DNA of 64,000 bases from assembly GCA_020851975.1 (NCBI GenBank), contig JADZBS010000003.1, forward strand, positions 62,001 to 126,000. The letters are read 5' to 3'. The position numbers and the translations under genes were made by a program. The DNA is from Gammaproteobacteria bacterium. Its GTDB lineage: Bacteria > Pseudomonadota > Gammaproteobacteria > Steroidobacterales > GCA-2729495. The notes under the pieces are model-generated. The model made no database searches, was not told the DNA's origin, and was given only the letters and a program-made list of their open reading frames with translations. This document shows, piece after piece, positions 39,685 through 52,012 of this stretch; positions within the stretch are counted from its first letter, which is position 1; each line of letters starts with the position of its first letter.

Positions 39685-42303
39685 ATGGCTGGCCAGGAAT
39701 TCACCCTTCAGGTAAGCGCCCGCCTGCCGGCCAGGATTGGGCGGTTGACGGATCTCGCCGGCAACCTCTGGTTCAGCTGGCACCGGCCGACCCGCCAGTT
39801 GTTCGCCCTGCTCGACCGCGATCTGTGGTGGCGAGTCGGCCGCAATCCGAAGGTCTTCCTGCGCTGCGTCGACCAGGCCGTGCTCGACGTGGCCGCCGAG
39901 AACGAGACCTTCCTCGCCTCCTACCGGCGCGTCCTGGCGGAATTCGACGCCTACCGCGACCAGCAGCCGACGCGCTATGTACCGGCCGGCATCGGTGACG
40001 ACGACCTGATTGCCTACTTCTGTGCCGAGTACGGCTTCCACGACAGTGCGCCGCTGTATTCGGGCGGCCTCGGCATCCTCGCCGGCGACCACTGCAAGAC
40101 GGCCAGCGACCTGCGCCTGCCCTTCGTCGCCGTCGGTCTGCTCTACCGCCAGGGTTACTTCGCGCAGCGCATCGACGAGGCCGGCCGCCAGGTCGCCGAA
40201 TACCGCCACACGCCGGCGGAGAACCTGCCGGTGGTCCCGGCGCGCGACGCACACGGCGAGGAGATCACCGTGCAGGTCGCGCTGGCCGGCCAGGCGGTCA
40301 CGGTCAAGGTCTGGCGCGCGGACGTCGGCCGCATCCCCGTCATGCTGCTCGACACGGACGTGCGCGGCAACACCGAGGAACAGCGGCGCGTCACGCAGGT
40401 GCTCTACGGCGGCGACCAGTCGATGCGCATCAAGCAGGAGATCGTGCTCGGCATCGGCGGCGTACGGGCGCTGCGGGCGGCTGGTCTTGCGCCGACCGTC
40501 TGGCACATCAACGAGGGGCATCCGGCATTCCTGATCGTGGAGCGGGCGCGCGAGCTGACCCGGGAAGGCCTGCCGTTCGCGGCCGCGCTCGAGGCCGTAG
40601 CCGCCTGCACGGTATTCACCACGCACACGCCCGTCGCCGCCGGGCACGATGTGTTCCCGCCGGAACTCGTGCTCGCGCACTTTGGCGAGCACATCCGCGA
40701 CCTCGGTCTCGGCGACGAGGCGTTCCTCGCGCTGGGCCAGTCCGGCAACGGCGACGGACGCTTCAACATGACACGGCTCGCCGTGAACGGTGCGCGCTCG
40801 ATCAACGGAGTCAGCCGGATCCATGGCGGCGTCTCGGCCGAAGTACTGGCTGGCGCCTGGCCGGACGTGCCGCCGCAGGAAAACCCGGTCGGCTACGTGA
40901 CCAACGGCGTGCACGTGCCCACCTTCATGCGCGAGGAATGGTCCGACCTGCTCGACCAGACCCTCGGCGCCGCCTGGCGCTTCGAGCTGATGGACCGGTC
41001 GCTGATCGACGGGGTCATGGGCGTGCCGGACGGCCGCTTCTGGTACGTCAAGCAGCGCGTGAAGAGCGAGATGCTGAACGCCCTGCAGAGCCGCATCGGA
41101 CGCCAGCACTCGCGCAATCGCGTCAGCGGCGCCCACATCCAGCGCCTGCTGAAGTACGTGGATCCGGAAAACCCCGATGTCCTCACCATCGGCTTCGCGC
41201 GGCGCTTCGCCACCTACAAGCGCGCGACCCTGCTGTTCACGGACCTCGGCTGGCTGCAGGAGATCGTCGACCACGACGAACGTCCGGTGGTGTTCGTCTT
41301 CGCCGGCAAGGCCCATCCGGCCGACGCGCCCGGCCAGCACCTCATGCAGGAGGTGCACCGCGTGGCCAACCTGCCGCAGTTCTTCGGCAAGATCCTGCTG
41401 GTCGAAGGCTACGACATGGATCTCGCCAACCTGCTGACCTCGGGCGTCGACATCTGGCTCAACAACCCGATCTACCCGATGGAGGCGAGCGGCACCTCGG
41501 GAATGAAGGCTGCGATCAACGGCACCGTCAACCTGAGCGTGCTCGACGGCTGGTGGGCCGAGGGCTACGAGGGTGACAACGGCTGGGCGATCCCGCCGGC
41601 CGTCAACGACGGCGACGACGGCGAACGCGACCGGCAGGACGCACGTACCCTGTACGAGATCCTCCAGGACGACGTCATCCCGCTGTATTACAGGCGCGAC
41701 GAGAAGCTCGGCTATTCCCCCGGCTGGGTCGAGTTGTGCAAGCGCTCGATGGCCTCGATCCTGCCGCATTTCAACAGCCACCGGTTGCTGCACGACTACG
41801 CCTGCAACTACTACGGTCCGGCAGCCGTCCAGGGGCGGCGGGTGAGCGCACGCCACTTCGCCGCGGCGCGCGAACTAGCCGTCTGGAAGGCGCGCGTGCA
41901 CAGTGCCTGGAGCGGCGTGGCCCTGCGCCTGGTGCGGCCGGTCGCCGACCACGTGGGCTTCGATGGCCGCCTGCAACTGGAGGTTGCCGTGCGCCTCCAT
42001 GGCCTCGCCGCCCGTGACGTCCGCGTCGAGTGCGTGATCCACCGCGACCTGTGCTCGGAGGTCACGGTGCCCGTGAAGCAGTATTCGGCCCATGGCCGCT
42101 CCACCGACGGGGTACGCCACGTCGGCACCGAGACCCGCTTCGTGGCGCCGTTCCAGCCATTGGCAGAACACGGCGAGGAAGTCGTCTACCGCCTCGACCT
42201 CGAGCCACCCTGGTGCGGCGGCCTGCGCTACGAGATCCGCGCGCTGCCCCAGCATGCCAACCTCACCCACCCTTACGAGGCCGGCCTGATGCGCTGGCTG
42301 TGA
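39685..42303 (+). CDS. glgP: Alpha-glucan phosphorylase (GT35, DUF3417-containing type)
   Basis: MAGQEFTLQVSARLPARIGRLTDLAGNLWFSWHRPTRQLF, SAPLYSGGLGILAGDHCKTASDL, WHINEGHPAFL, FARRFATYKRATLLF, EASGTSGMKAAINGTVNLSVLDGWWAEGY. Confidence 0.94.
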   Translation: MAGQEFTLQVSARLPARIGRLTDLAGNLWFSWHRPTRQLFALLDRDLWWRVGRNPKVFLRCVDQAVLDVAAENETFLASYRRVLAEFDAYRDQQPTRYVPAGIGDDDLIAYFCAEYGFHDSAPLYSGGLGILAGDHCKTASDLRLPFVAVGLLYRQGYFAQRIDEAGRQVAEYRHTPAENLPVVPARDAHGEEITVQVALAGQAVTVKVWRADVGRIPVMLLDTDVRGNTEEQRRVTQVLYGGDQSMRIKQEIVLGIGGVRALRAAGLAPTVWHINEGHPAFLIVERARELTREGLPFAAALEAVAACTVFTTHTPVAAGHDVFPPELVLAHFGEHIRDLGLGDEAFLALGQSGNGDGRFNMTRLAVNGARSINGVSRIHGGVSAEVLAGAWPDVPPQENPVGYVTNGVHVPTFMREEWSDLLDQTLGAAWRFELMDRSLIDGVMGVPDGRFWYVKQRVKSEMLNALQSRIGRQHSRNRVSGAHIQRLLKYVDPENPDVLTIGFARRFATYKRATLLFTDLGWLQEIVDHDERPVVFVFAGKAHPADAPGQHLMQEVHRVANLPQFFGKILLVEGYDMDLANLLTSGVDIWLNNPIYPMEASGTSGMKAAINGTVNLSVLDGWWAEGYEGDNGWAIPPAVNDGDDGERDRQDARTLYEILQDDVIPLYYRRDEKLGYSPGWVELCKRSMASILPHFNSHRLLHDYACNYYGPAAVQGRRVSARHFAAARELAVWKARVHSAWSGVALRLVRPVADHVGFDGRLQLEVAVRLHGLAARDVRVECVIHRDLCSEVTVPVKQYSAHGRSTDGVRHVGTETRFVAPFQPLAEHGEEVVYRLDLEPPWCGGLRYEIRALPQHANLTHPYEAGLMRWL

Positions 42304-42304
42304 C

Positions 42305-44389
<2,085 letters not shown>

Positions 44390-44393
44390 CCCT

Positions 44394-44415
44394 GTAGGAG
44401 CGACGCCAGTCGCGA
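44394..44415 (+). repeat. GTAG/REP-like element copy 1
   Basis: GTAGGAGCGACGCCAGTCGCGA; internal GCGAC/GTCGC hairpin. Confidence 0.85.
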
Positions 44416-44435
44416 CCGACCCCCGCGCAACGCCA

Positions 44436-44470
44436 GATCAGCACCCCGTAGGAGCGACGCCAGTCGCGAT
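44436..44470 (+). repeat. GTAG/REP-like element copy 2, left arm of a perfect 35-bp inverted repeat
   Basis: GATCAGCACCCCGTAGGAGCGACGCCAGTCGCGAT. Confidence 0.9.
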
Positions 44471-44591
44471 CCTCTTCTTCCTCCCGCGACCTTCATCGCC
44501 ATCCCCGCGCCTCGCCGGTCGGACACCCGCCGGTGGAGGCTGGCGGGCGAGGCGGTGGGATGGTGGAAGAGAAGAATCGCGAAGACAAGGA

Positions 44592-44626
44592 ATCGCGACT
44601 GGCGTCGCTCCTACGGGGTGCTGATC
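44592..44626 (-). repeat. GTAG/REP-like element copy 3, right arm of the perfect 35-bp inverted repeat
   Basis: Exact reverse complement of 44436-44470. Confidence 0.9.
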
Positions 44627-44684
44627 GGGCGCAGGTGCTGGATTCGTCGCGACAGGGTGCTCCTGCACGTCGGCGCAGTCGGCA

Positions 44685-44821
44685 GCCTCGCCGGTCGGGC
44701 ACCCGCTGGCGGGCGTGTCGAGCCAGCGAGGCAGGATGCCGAGCGCCTGCGAGACCCGAGCGACCGCAGGGCAGGATGCCCGCAGGGAGCGTCCCGCCGG
44801 CGGGTGCCCGATCGGCGAGGC
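44685..44821. repeat. Second inverted repeat pair, 29-bp arms
   Basis: GCCTCGCCGGTCGGGCACCCGCTGGCGGG (44685-44713) versus reverse complement of 44793-44821, 2 mismatches; partial third copy at 44509-44533. Confidence 0.85.
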
Positions 44822-44859
44822 GGTGGGTTGGGGGAAGATAAAGAATCGCGACTAAAGAA

Positions 44860-44922
44860 TCGCGACTGGCGTCGCTCCTACAAGTCGCTCCTACAAGGCG
44901 CTCCTACATGTCGCTCCTACAG
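44860..44922 (-). repeat. GTAG/REP-like copy 4 running into a 4x13-bp tandem array
   Basis: TCGCGACTGGCGTCGCTCCTAC then GTCGCTCCTACAA / GTCGCTCCTACAA / GGCGCTCCTACAT / GTCGCTCCTACAG. Confidence 0.85.
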
Positions 44923-47144
44923 GTGCTGTTTCCGGCATGTGGGGCGTGAACGAGGACGATGCCGGCGAGCGGCGGGAGGGTCACCGCGATCGAGCAGGGC
45001 TGGTCCATCCAGGGAAGATCCCCGGCGTGCAGCGGCAGCGGATTGCCCAGGTCGCTGCCGCCGTAGAACCGCGAGTCCGAGTTGAGCGCCTCGTACCAGG
45101 TGCCTGGCGCCGGCACGCCGAGCCGGTAGCCATGGCGCGGCACCGGCGTGAAGTTCAGCGCCACCACCACCGCCGAAGCATCGTCGCGACGCACGAAAGC
45201 GATGATCGAATGGTCGGCGTCATCCCAGCGCAACCACTGGAAGCCGCGTGACTCGAAGTCGTGGCGATGCAGTGCCGGCTGTTCGCGATACAGGCGATTG
45301 AGATCGGCCACGAGCTGGCGCACGCCGCCGTGGCGCGGGTCGCCAAGCAGTGGCCATGCCAGCGTGCCGCGATGGTCCCATTCCTCCGCCTGCGCCAGTT
45401 CACCGCCCATGAAGAGCAGCTTCTTGCCGGGATAGGTCCACTGGAAGGTGTAGAGCAGCCGCAGGTTGGCGCGACGCTGCCACTCGTCGCCGGGCATGCG
45501 GCCGAGGAGCGAGCGCTTGCCGTGCACCACTTCGTCATGTGACAGCGGCAGGACGAAATTCTCGGTGAAGGCGTAGACGGGTCCGAAGCTCAGCTGGTCG
45601 TGGTGGAAACGCCGGTGCACCGGATCGTGCGCCAGGTACTGCAACGTGTCGTGCATCCAGCCCATGTTCCACTTCATCGAGAAGCCGAGGCCGCCGTGCT
45701 CCGTCGGCCGCGACACGGCGGGCCATGCCGTGGACTCCTCGGCGATGGTGACCGTGCCCGGGCACTCGCCGTGCGTGAGCTCGTTCAGGCGGCGCAGGAA
45801 GGCCACGGCCTCGAGGTTCTCGTTGCCGCCGTGGACGTTCGCCGTCCACTCTCCGGGCTGGCGCGAGTAGTCGAGGTAGAGCATCGAGGCGACGGCGTCC
45901 ACACGCAGGCCGTCGAAGTGGAATTCCTTCATCCAGTACAGGGCGCTCGACAGGAGGAAGCTCTGCACCTCGTGGCGGGCGTAGTTGAACACCAGCGTGC
46001 CCCAGTCGGCATGCTCGCCCTTGCGCGGGTCCCCATATTCGTACAGCGCGCTGCCATCGAATCGCGCCAGGCCATGGCCGTCACGCGGGAAGTGCCCGGG
46101 TACCCAGTCGAGGATGACGCCGATGCCGGCCTGGTGCAGCCGGTCGATCAGGTGGCGCAGGTCGTCGGGCTCGCCGAAGCGGCGCGTCGGGGCAAAGTAG
46201 CCCGATGGCTGGTAACCCCAGGATTCGTCGAGCGGGTACTCGGTCAGCGGCAGGAACTCGACGTGCGTGAAGCCGAGCTCCTGCACCCAGGCGACGAGCT
46301 GGTCGGCGATCGCCCGATAGCCGAGGAAGCTGCCATCCTCGCGTCGACGCCAGGAGCCGAGGTGCACCTCGTAGATGGACATCGGCGCCTCGAGCCAGCG
46401 CTGCCCGGCACGCCGGTGCAGCCATTCGCCGTCGCCCCACCGGTACGGCGACGGGCCGATGACGACGGAGGCCGTGGCCGGGCGCAGTTCGGCGAGCCGC
46501 GCCATGGGATCGCTCTTCAGCAGCACTTCGCCGCCGAAGCGGTTGCGGATCTCGTACTTGTAGACCGAGCGGGCGGCGAGTCCCGGCAGGAACAGTTCCC
46601 ACACGCCGCAGGCACCACGGCTGCGCATCGGGTGGCAGCGACCGTCCCAGGCGTTGAAGTCGCCGACGACGCTGACCCGTTCGGCCTCCGGGGCCCAGAC
46701 GGCGAAGCGCACGCCGGCCACGCCGTCGATGCTCACCAGGTGCGCGCCAAGGATCCACCAGGCGTGCCAGTGCCGGCCGGCGGCGAAGGCCTCGAGTTCG
46801 CGTTCCGGGATCTGTGGCGGAAAGCAGTACGGGTCGAAGAATTCGAGGACCCGACCGTCGTCGCGTTCGCATCGCAGCCGATAGCGCAACGGCAGGCCCT
46901 GCACCGGGCCGCAATACTCGAACAGGTCGCTGTCGCCGACGCGGTGCAACGCCACGTCGAGGTCGGGCAGCGTCATGCCCAGGGTGGCCGGCGCGAACGC
47001 GCGCACGCAGGCCTGGCCGCCGGGCAGCGGATGGCGGCCGAGCACGGCGAACGGGTCGTGGTGACGCGCCGCCAGCAGACGCGCAACGTCCGCATCGGCG
47101 GCAAGGGCAGTGGCTGAATCGTTCGCGTTCACGGGTGGCGGCAT
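44904..47144 (-). CDS. glgB: 1,4-alpha-glucan branching enzyme
   Basis: [96 protein letters not shown]. Confidence 0.97.
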   Translation of the reverse strand: MPPPVNANDSATALAADADVARLLAARHHDPFAVLGRHPLPGGQACVRAFAPATLGMTLPDLDVALHRVGDSDLFEYCGPVQGLPLRYRLRCERDDGRVLEFFDPYCFPPQIPERELEAFAAGRHWHAWWILGAHLVSIDGVAGVRFAVWAPEAERVSVVGDFNAWDGRCHPMRSRGACGVWELFLPGLAARSVYKYEIRNRFGGEVLLKSDPMARLAELRPATASVVIGPSPYRWGDGEWLHRRAGQRWLEAPMSIYEVHLGSWRRREDGSFLGYRAIADQLVAWVQELGFTHVEFLPLTEYPLDESWGYQPSGYFAPTRRFGEPDDLRHLIDRLHQAGIGVILDWVPGHFPRDGHGLARFDGSALYEYGDPRKGEHADWGTLVFNYARHEVQSFLLSSALYWMKEFHFDGLRVDAVASMLYLDYSRQPGEWTANVHGGNENLEAVAFLRRLNELTHGECPGTVTIAEESTAWPAVSRPTEHGGLGFSMKWNMGWMHDTLQYLAHDPVHRRFHHDQLSFGPVYAFTENFVLPLSHDEVVHGKRSLLGRMPGDEWQRRANLRLLYTFQWTYPGKKLLFMGGELAQAEEWDHRGTLAWPLLGDPRHGGVRQLVADLNRLYREQPALHRHDFESRGFQWLRWDDADHSIIAFVRRDDASAVVVALNFTPVPRHGYRLGVPAPGTWYEALNSDSRFYGGSDLGNPLPLHAGDLPWMDQPCSIAVTLPPLAGIVLVHAPHAGNSTCRSDM

Positions 47145-47253
47145 TCTGGCATCATTCCGGCACTGGCGAGCGGCTTCCGCGGCAACCGGCGCGGGTTATA
47201 CTGCCAGCGGGCAGCCCTGCTGCCCGGCCCGCAAGGACCACAGGGGCGAGCGC

Positions 47254-48552
47254 GTGAAACCGAGAAAATCCGGCCGCTTCGTCAGCCAGCTCACCAAGAG
47301 CACCATGGCGGTCGTCATGGCGGGCGGACGTGGGGAGCGGCTCATGCACCTGACGCGCCACCGCGCCAAGCCGGCCATGCCCTTCGGCGGCAAGTACCGC
47401 ATCATCGACTTCTCGCTGTCGAACTGCGTGAATTCCGGGATCCGCCAGATCCTCGTGCTGACGCAGTACAAGGCGCACTCGCTCATCCAGCACATCCAGC
47501 GCGGCTGGGGCTATCTGCGCGGCGAGCTCGGCGAGTTCGTGCAGCTCGTGCCGGCCCAACAGCGCATCGGCGATCACTGGTACCGCGGCACGGCGGACGC
47601 CGTCTACCAGAACCTCGACATCATCGCAGCCTATCACCCGGACCTCGTGCTCGTGCTCGCCGGCGACCACGTGTACAAGATGGACTACGGGCCGATGATC
47701 GCCTATCACGTCGAGAAGAATGCCGACATCACCGTCGGCGTGGTCCAGGTGCCCGTTTCCCAGGCACATGAGTTCGGCGTGATGACGGTCGACGACAACC
47801 AGCGCGTCACGCGCTTCATGGAGAAACCGGCCCGTCCCGAGCCCATGCCCGGACGCAGCGACGTGGCCCTGGTATCCATGGGCATCTACGTGTTCACCCG
47901 CGATTTCCTCGAAGCGCGCCTCGCCGCCGACGCCGCGGACCCGAGATCCTCGCACGACTTCGGCAAGAACGTCATTCCCGGCAACATTGCCGGCGGACGC
48001 GTCTATGCCTACTCATTCCAGGACGTGAAGACTGCGGCACAGGCCTACTGGCGCGATGTCGGCACCGTCGATGCGTTCTACGAAGCCAACATGGAGCTCG
48101 TCTACGTCACCCCGGAGCTGAACCTCTACGACGAGGACTGGCCGATCTGGACCTACCAGGAGCACGTGCCGGCGGCCAAGTTCGTCCTCGACGAGGACGG
48201 CCGCCGTGGCGAGGCGATCAACTCGCTCGTCTCGGGCGGCTGCATCGTCTCGGGTGCGACGGTGCGCGAGTCGCTGCTGTTCGTGAACAGCCATGTCGAC
48301 GAGCGCTCGTCGGTCTATCGCTCGGTGCTGCTGCCGAACGTCCGGGTCGGGCGCGACTGCCACATCGCCAGGGCCATCCTCGACGAGGGCTGCACGGTGC
48401 CGGACGGAATGCGCATCGGGTCCGACCTGGCGGAGGACGCGCAGCGTTTCTGCGTCACCGAACGCGGCGTCGTGCTGGTCACCCCCGGCATGCTCGCCGG
48501 ATTCGGCAGCGTGCGCGAGGATGCGCGCCGCGAGGCAAGGGGCCGGGGCTGA
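47254..48552 (+). CDS. glgC: Glucose-1-phosphate adenylyltransferase
   Basis: AVVMAGGRGERLMHLTRHRAKPAMPFGGKYRIIDFSLSNCVNSGIRQILVLTQYKAHSLIQHIQRGW, GTADAVYQNLDII, LAGDHVYKMDYGPMI; GTG start at 47254. Confidence 0.97.
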   Translation: MKPRKSGRFVSQLTKSTMAVVMAGGRGERLMHLTRHRAKPAMPFGGKYRIIDFSLSNCVNSGIRQILVLTQYKAHSLIQHIQRGWGYLRGELGEFVQLVPAQQRIGDHWYRGTADAVYQNLDIIAAYHPDLVLVLAGDHVYKMDYGPMIAYHVEKNADITVGVVQVPVSQAHEFGVMTVDDNQRVTRFMEKPARPEPMPGRSDVALVSMGIYVFTRDFLEARLAADAADPRSSHDFGKNVIPGNIAGGRVYAYSFQDVKTAAQAYWRDVGTVDAFYEANMELVYVTPELNLYDEDWPIWTYQEHVPAAKFVLDEDGRRGEAINSLVSGGCIVSGATVRESLLFVNSHVDERSSVYRSVLLPNVRVGRDCHIARAILDEGCTVPDGMRIGSDLAEDAQRFCVTERGVVLVTPGMLAGFGSVREDARREARGRG

Positions 48553-48565
48553 AACCACCGTCGCG

Positions 48566-50017
48566 ATGAGCACCCTCCTCGACCGGCGTCGCGCCGGCGT
48601 CCTGCTGCACCCGACCTCGCTGCCGGGTTCCGGTGGCACCGGCACGCTAGGCGACGACGCCCGCCGGTTTCTCGACTTTCTCGCTGCCGGCGGCTTCACC
48701 GTGTGGCAGACGCTGCCACTCGGCCCGGTCGACCACAGCCGCTCGCCCTACCAGGTGAAGTCCGCGCATGCCGGCAATCCCGAACTCGTGGACCACGCCG
48801 GGCTGGTGGCGCGCGGCTGGCTCGCCGAGTCCGAGCGCACGCTGCCGGTCGTCGAGTGCCTGCAGCGTGCCTATGCGCGCTTTCGAGATTCGGCCGGCGC
48901 CGGCGAACGCGCCGCTTTCGATCGCTTCGTCCAGCAACAGCGCAACTGGCTGCTGCCTTACTCGCTGTTCGAGCACCACCGCCGCGAGACGGGTGGACGC
49001 CCGTGGTGGGAGTGGCCGGCACCGATCCGCGAGCGCCAGCCGGCGGCATTGACCGCGACGCTGGCGGCGGCCCGCGACAGCCTGCGGAGCATCGCCTTCG
49101 AGCAGTACCTGTTCGATCACCAGTGGCAGCAACTGCGCGACCAGGCAAGAGCGCGCGGCATCCTGCTGTTCGGCGACCTGCCGTTCTACGTCGATCTCGA
49201 CAGCGTGGAAGTCTGGTGGCACCGGCGATTCTTCCGGGTGGACGCCGCCGGCCAGCCCGCTGCCGTCGCCGGCGTGCCGCCCGATTATTTCAACGCCGAC
49301 GGTCAGCTCTGGGGCAACCCCCTCTACGACTGGGTTGCGCTCGAAGCGGACGGATTCCGCTGGTGGATCGACCGCATCCGCAGCCAGCTCGGCCGTTTCG
49401 ACCTGCTGCGTATCGACCACTTCCGCGCGCTGGAGTCCTACTGGGAGGTGCCGGCCGGCGCGACCACCGCTCGCGACGGGTGCTGGCAACCGGCGCCGGG
49501 TGCCACCCTGCTCGCCGCCCTCGCGCGCGATCTCGGCGAGATGCCGCTGGTGGCGGAGGATCTCGGCACCATCACCCCGGCGGTCAGGGAACTGCGCGAG
49601 TCCTTCGGCCTGCCGGGCATGCTGGTGCTGCAGTTCGCCTTCGACGGCTCGGCGCAGAACCCCTACCTGCCGGCGAACCACATCGAGAACGCGGTGGTGT
49701 ACACCGGCACGCACGACAACGACACCACGCTCGGCTGGTACGCCTCGCTCGATGCCGGTACGCGCGCACGCGTGGACGCCTGCCTCGCCAGCACGCCGGG
49801 CGACATGCCGGGTGCGCTGATCCGCGCCGCTTTCGCTTCCCCGGCCATGCTGGCCGTGCTGCCGATGCAGGATCTGCTGGGCCTCGGTGGCGAGGCGCGC
49901 ATGAATGTGCCGGGCACACCCGGCGGCAACTGGGCCTGGCGTTTCGGCTGGGAGCAGGTCGATGCAGCGCTGACGGACCGCTGCCGGCGCCTGGCGGTGA
50001 TGTCGGGACGGACCTGA
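48566..50017 (+). CDS. malQ: 4-alpha-glucanotransferase (amylomaltase)
   Basis: RRAGVLLHPTSLPGSGGTGTLG, WQTLPLGPVDHSRSPYQ, GDLPFYVDLDSVEVWWHRRFF, DLLRIDHFRALESYWEVPAG, VAEDLGTITPAVRELRE, YTGTHDNDTTLGWY. Confidence 0.97.
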   Translation: MSTLLDRRRAGVLLHPTSLPGSGGTGTLGDDARRFLDFLAAGGFTVWQTLPLGPVDHSRSPYQVKSAHAGNPELVDHAGLVARGWLAESERTLPVVECLQRAYARFRDSAGAGERAAFDRFVQQQRNWLLPYSLFEHHRRETGGRPWWEWPAPIRERQPAALTATLAAARDSLRSIAFEQYLFDHQWQQLRDQARARGILLFGDLPFYVDLDSVEVWWHRRFFRVDAAGQPAAVAGVPPDYFNADGQLWGNPLYDWVALEADGFRWWIDRIRSQLGRFDLLRIDHFRALESYWEVPAGATTARDGCWQPAPGATLLAALARDLGEMPLVAEDLGTITPAVRELRESFGLPGMLVLQFAFDGSAQNPYLPANHIENAVVYTGTHDNDTTLGWYASLDAGTRARVDACLASTPGDMPGALIRAAFASPAMLAVLPMQDLLGLGGEARMNVPGTPGGNWAWRFGWEQVDAALTDRCRRLAVMSGRT

Positions 50018-50038
50018 AGCAGGCGTCTGCAGCAGCGC

Positions 50039-51490
50039 TCAGCCACCCGCGAGGCGTGCGAACAGCGCCTCGTACTGCGGGCCCTGGTGATCCCAGGAGT
50101 AGTCCTGTCGCATGCCGTTCCTCACGAGCTGCTGCCAGGCGCGCTCGTCGCCGAACCAGTCGAGCGCGGTATCGAGGCCCCAGGTCAGGCCGCCAACGTC
50201 GGCGTCGCGGAACACGCAGCCCGTACCGATGCCCGTCGACGGGTCGAAGTGCGTCACCGTGTCGGCGAGTCCGCCCGTCATGCGCACCACCGGCACCGTG
50301 CCATAGCGCATGGCATAGAGCTGTGTCAGGCCGCAGGGTTCGTAGCGCGACGGCACCAGCAGCAGGTCGCTGCCGGCGATGATGCGATGGGCGAGCGGCT
50401 CGTCCTGCGCCTGCACGTGCGCCACCCAGCCCGGAAAGCGCTGCGTGAGTTCCTGCAGCCCGGCCACGTAGGCCGGCTCACCGTCACCGAGGAGGGCGCA
50501 GCCGAAAGGCCGCCGGTCGAGCATGGCAGGCAGGGCTTCGAGGATCAGGTCGATGCCCTTCTGCCCGGCGAGCCGCGAGACGAGGCCCACGAGAGGCACT
50601 CCGGCCGGCAGGGCGAGCCCGAGATCATCGAGCAATGCGGCGCGCACCACGCGCTTTCCGCACAGGTCAGCCGCCGAATAGTGCTGCGGCAGGTGCGGAT
50701 CGTGCTCCGGGCTCCAGCGGCCATAGTCCACACCGTTCAGGATCCCGGCGAGGCGGTGGCGGCGCGAGCGCAACAACTCGTCGAGCCCCATGCCGTATTC
50801 GGGCGTCTGGATCTCGCGCGCGTGCGTGGGACTCACCGTCGTCAGGGCGTCGGCGTGAGCGATGCCTGCCCTGAGGAAATTCACCTGTCCTTCGCGAAGA
50901 TCTTCGGCTGCGAACAACCGCGTGAGCGCCGCCTCCCCACAACGGGCCAGCAAGACGGCGTCGAACACGCCCTGGTAGCCGATGTTGTGGAGCGTCAGGA
51001 CCGTGTAGGCCTGCCGGAAGACGCGCTCGGCCGCGAAGCGCTCGCGCACCATGAGCGCTGCCGGCGCTGCATGCCAGTCGTGGCAGTGCAGGATGTCCGG
51101 CGCGAAGCCGGCCTCGACGGCCAGTTCGAGCGCGGCGCGCGACAGCAGCAGGAAACGCATGGCCTCGTTCTCGCCGCTCGAATACACGCTGCCACCGAAG
51201 AGATCCGGTGCATCGACGGCGTAGACGGCGGGCCCCGCCGGGTCGGCGCCGGCGAGACGATGGACGGCATAGCGGATCGGGTTGGCGCCAGCCTCCCAAT
51301 AGCGTGGTCCGACGACGGCGTGCGGCTCGAGGCGCACGCCCTGCGTGCGCAGAGCGCCGTAGTACGGCAGCACGGCGACGACCTGGTGGCCGCGCCCGCT
51401 CAGCCAGTGCGAGAGGCCGGCCGTGACGTCGGCCAGGCCACCGATCTTGGCGAACGGGGCAAATTCGGCGCAGAGCGTGAGGATACGCAC
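50039..51490 (-). CDS. glgA: Glycogen synthase (ADP-glucose)
   Basis: VRILTLCAEFAPFAKIGGLADVTAGLSHWLSGRGHQVVAVLPYYG, LHCHDWHAAPA, TLHNIGYQGVF, PSRYEPCGLTQLYAMRYGTVPVVRMTGGLADTV; GTG at 51490. Confidence 0.97.
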   Translation of the reverse strand: MRILTLCAEFAPFAKIGGLADVTAGLSHWLSGRGHQVVAVLPYYGALRTQGVRLEPHAVVGPRYWEAGANPIRYAVHRLAGADPAGPAVYAVDAPDLFGGSVYSSGENEAMRFLLLSRAALELAVEAGFAPDILHCHDWHAAPAALMVRERFAAERVFRQAYTVLTLHNIGYQGVFDAVLLARCGEAALTRLFAAEDLREGQVNFLRAGIAHADALTTVSPTHAREIQTPEYGMGLDELLRSRRHRLAGILNGVDYGRWSPEHDPHLPQHYSAADLCGKRVVRAALLDDLGLALPAGVPLVGLVSRLAGQKGIDLILEALPAMLDRRPFGCALLGDGEPAYVAGLQELTQRFPGWVAHVQAQDEPLAHRIIAGSDLLLVPSRYEPCGLTQLYAMRYGTVPVVRMTGGLADTVTHFDPSTGIGTGCVFRDADVGGLTWGLDTALDWFGDERAWQQLVRNGMRQDYSWDHQGPQYEALFARLAGG

Positions 51491-51571
51491 GGATTCAGGG
51501 TCGCCGGCCCATGCCCCGGAGCAGCTCGCCGGGTGCGCCATCTGGCGCGAAGAGGACCCCGGCTCTCGTCG

Positions 51572-52012
51572 TCAGCCGCTGCGCACCGACAACACGGGGC
51601 AGGCCGCGTGACGCAGCACGGCCTCCGTCGTGCTGCCGAGGAGCACGTGCTTCAGGCCGCTGTAGCCGTGGGTGGTCATGACGATCAGGGCGGCCTTGTG
51701 GCTGTTCGCATAACTCACCAGTTGCTCGGCCGGCCGTCCGACCAGCACCCGCGTGGTGAAGCCGCCCAGCGCCTTCAGGTGAGCATCCACGAAGTTGGCC
51801 ATGCGCTTCTCGGCACTGCGGGTGAGTTCGTCGACGGACGGGATCGGCACCGGACCCATGTCGAGCGTGGCGTAGATATGCGGTTCCTCGACGACATAGA
51901 TCACGTGAACGTCCGCCTGCAACTGGTCCGCCATCCGCCGGACCCAGGGCAGCGCGCCGGCGGACATTTCCGAGAAGTCGGTGGGAAAGACGATGACGTT
52001 CCTGGCAGGCAT
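51572..52012 (-). CDS. Universal stress protein (UspA family)
   Basis: NVIVFPTDFSEMSAGALPWVRRMADQL, LIVMTTHGYSGLKHVLLGSTTEAVLRHAACPVLSVR. Confidence 0.95.
   Translation of the reverse strand: MPARNVIVFPTDFSEMSAGALPWVRRMADQLQADVHVIYVVEEPHIYATLDMGPVPIPSVDELTRSAEKRMANFVDAHLKALGGFTTRVLVGRPAEQLVSYANSHKAALIVMTTHGYSGLKHVLLGSTTEAVLRHAACPVLSVRSG

Noticed and set aside
39154-41856. 900-aa minus-strand ORF
   Set aside because: Only the last 121 codons (39154-39519) look like a real protein; the rest is antisense to the glucan phosphorylase.
44871-44922. CRISPR-like array
   Set aside because: 13-bp units with no spacers and no cas genes; explained as expansion of the REP outer half.
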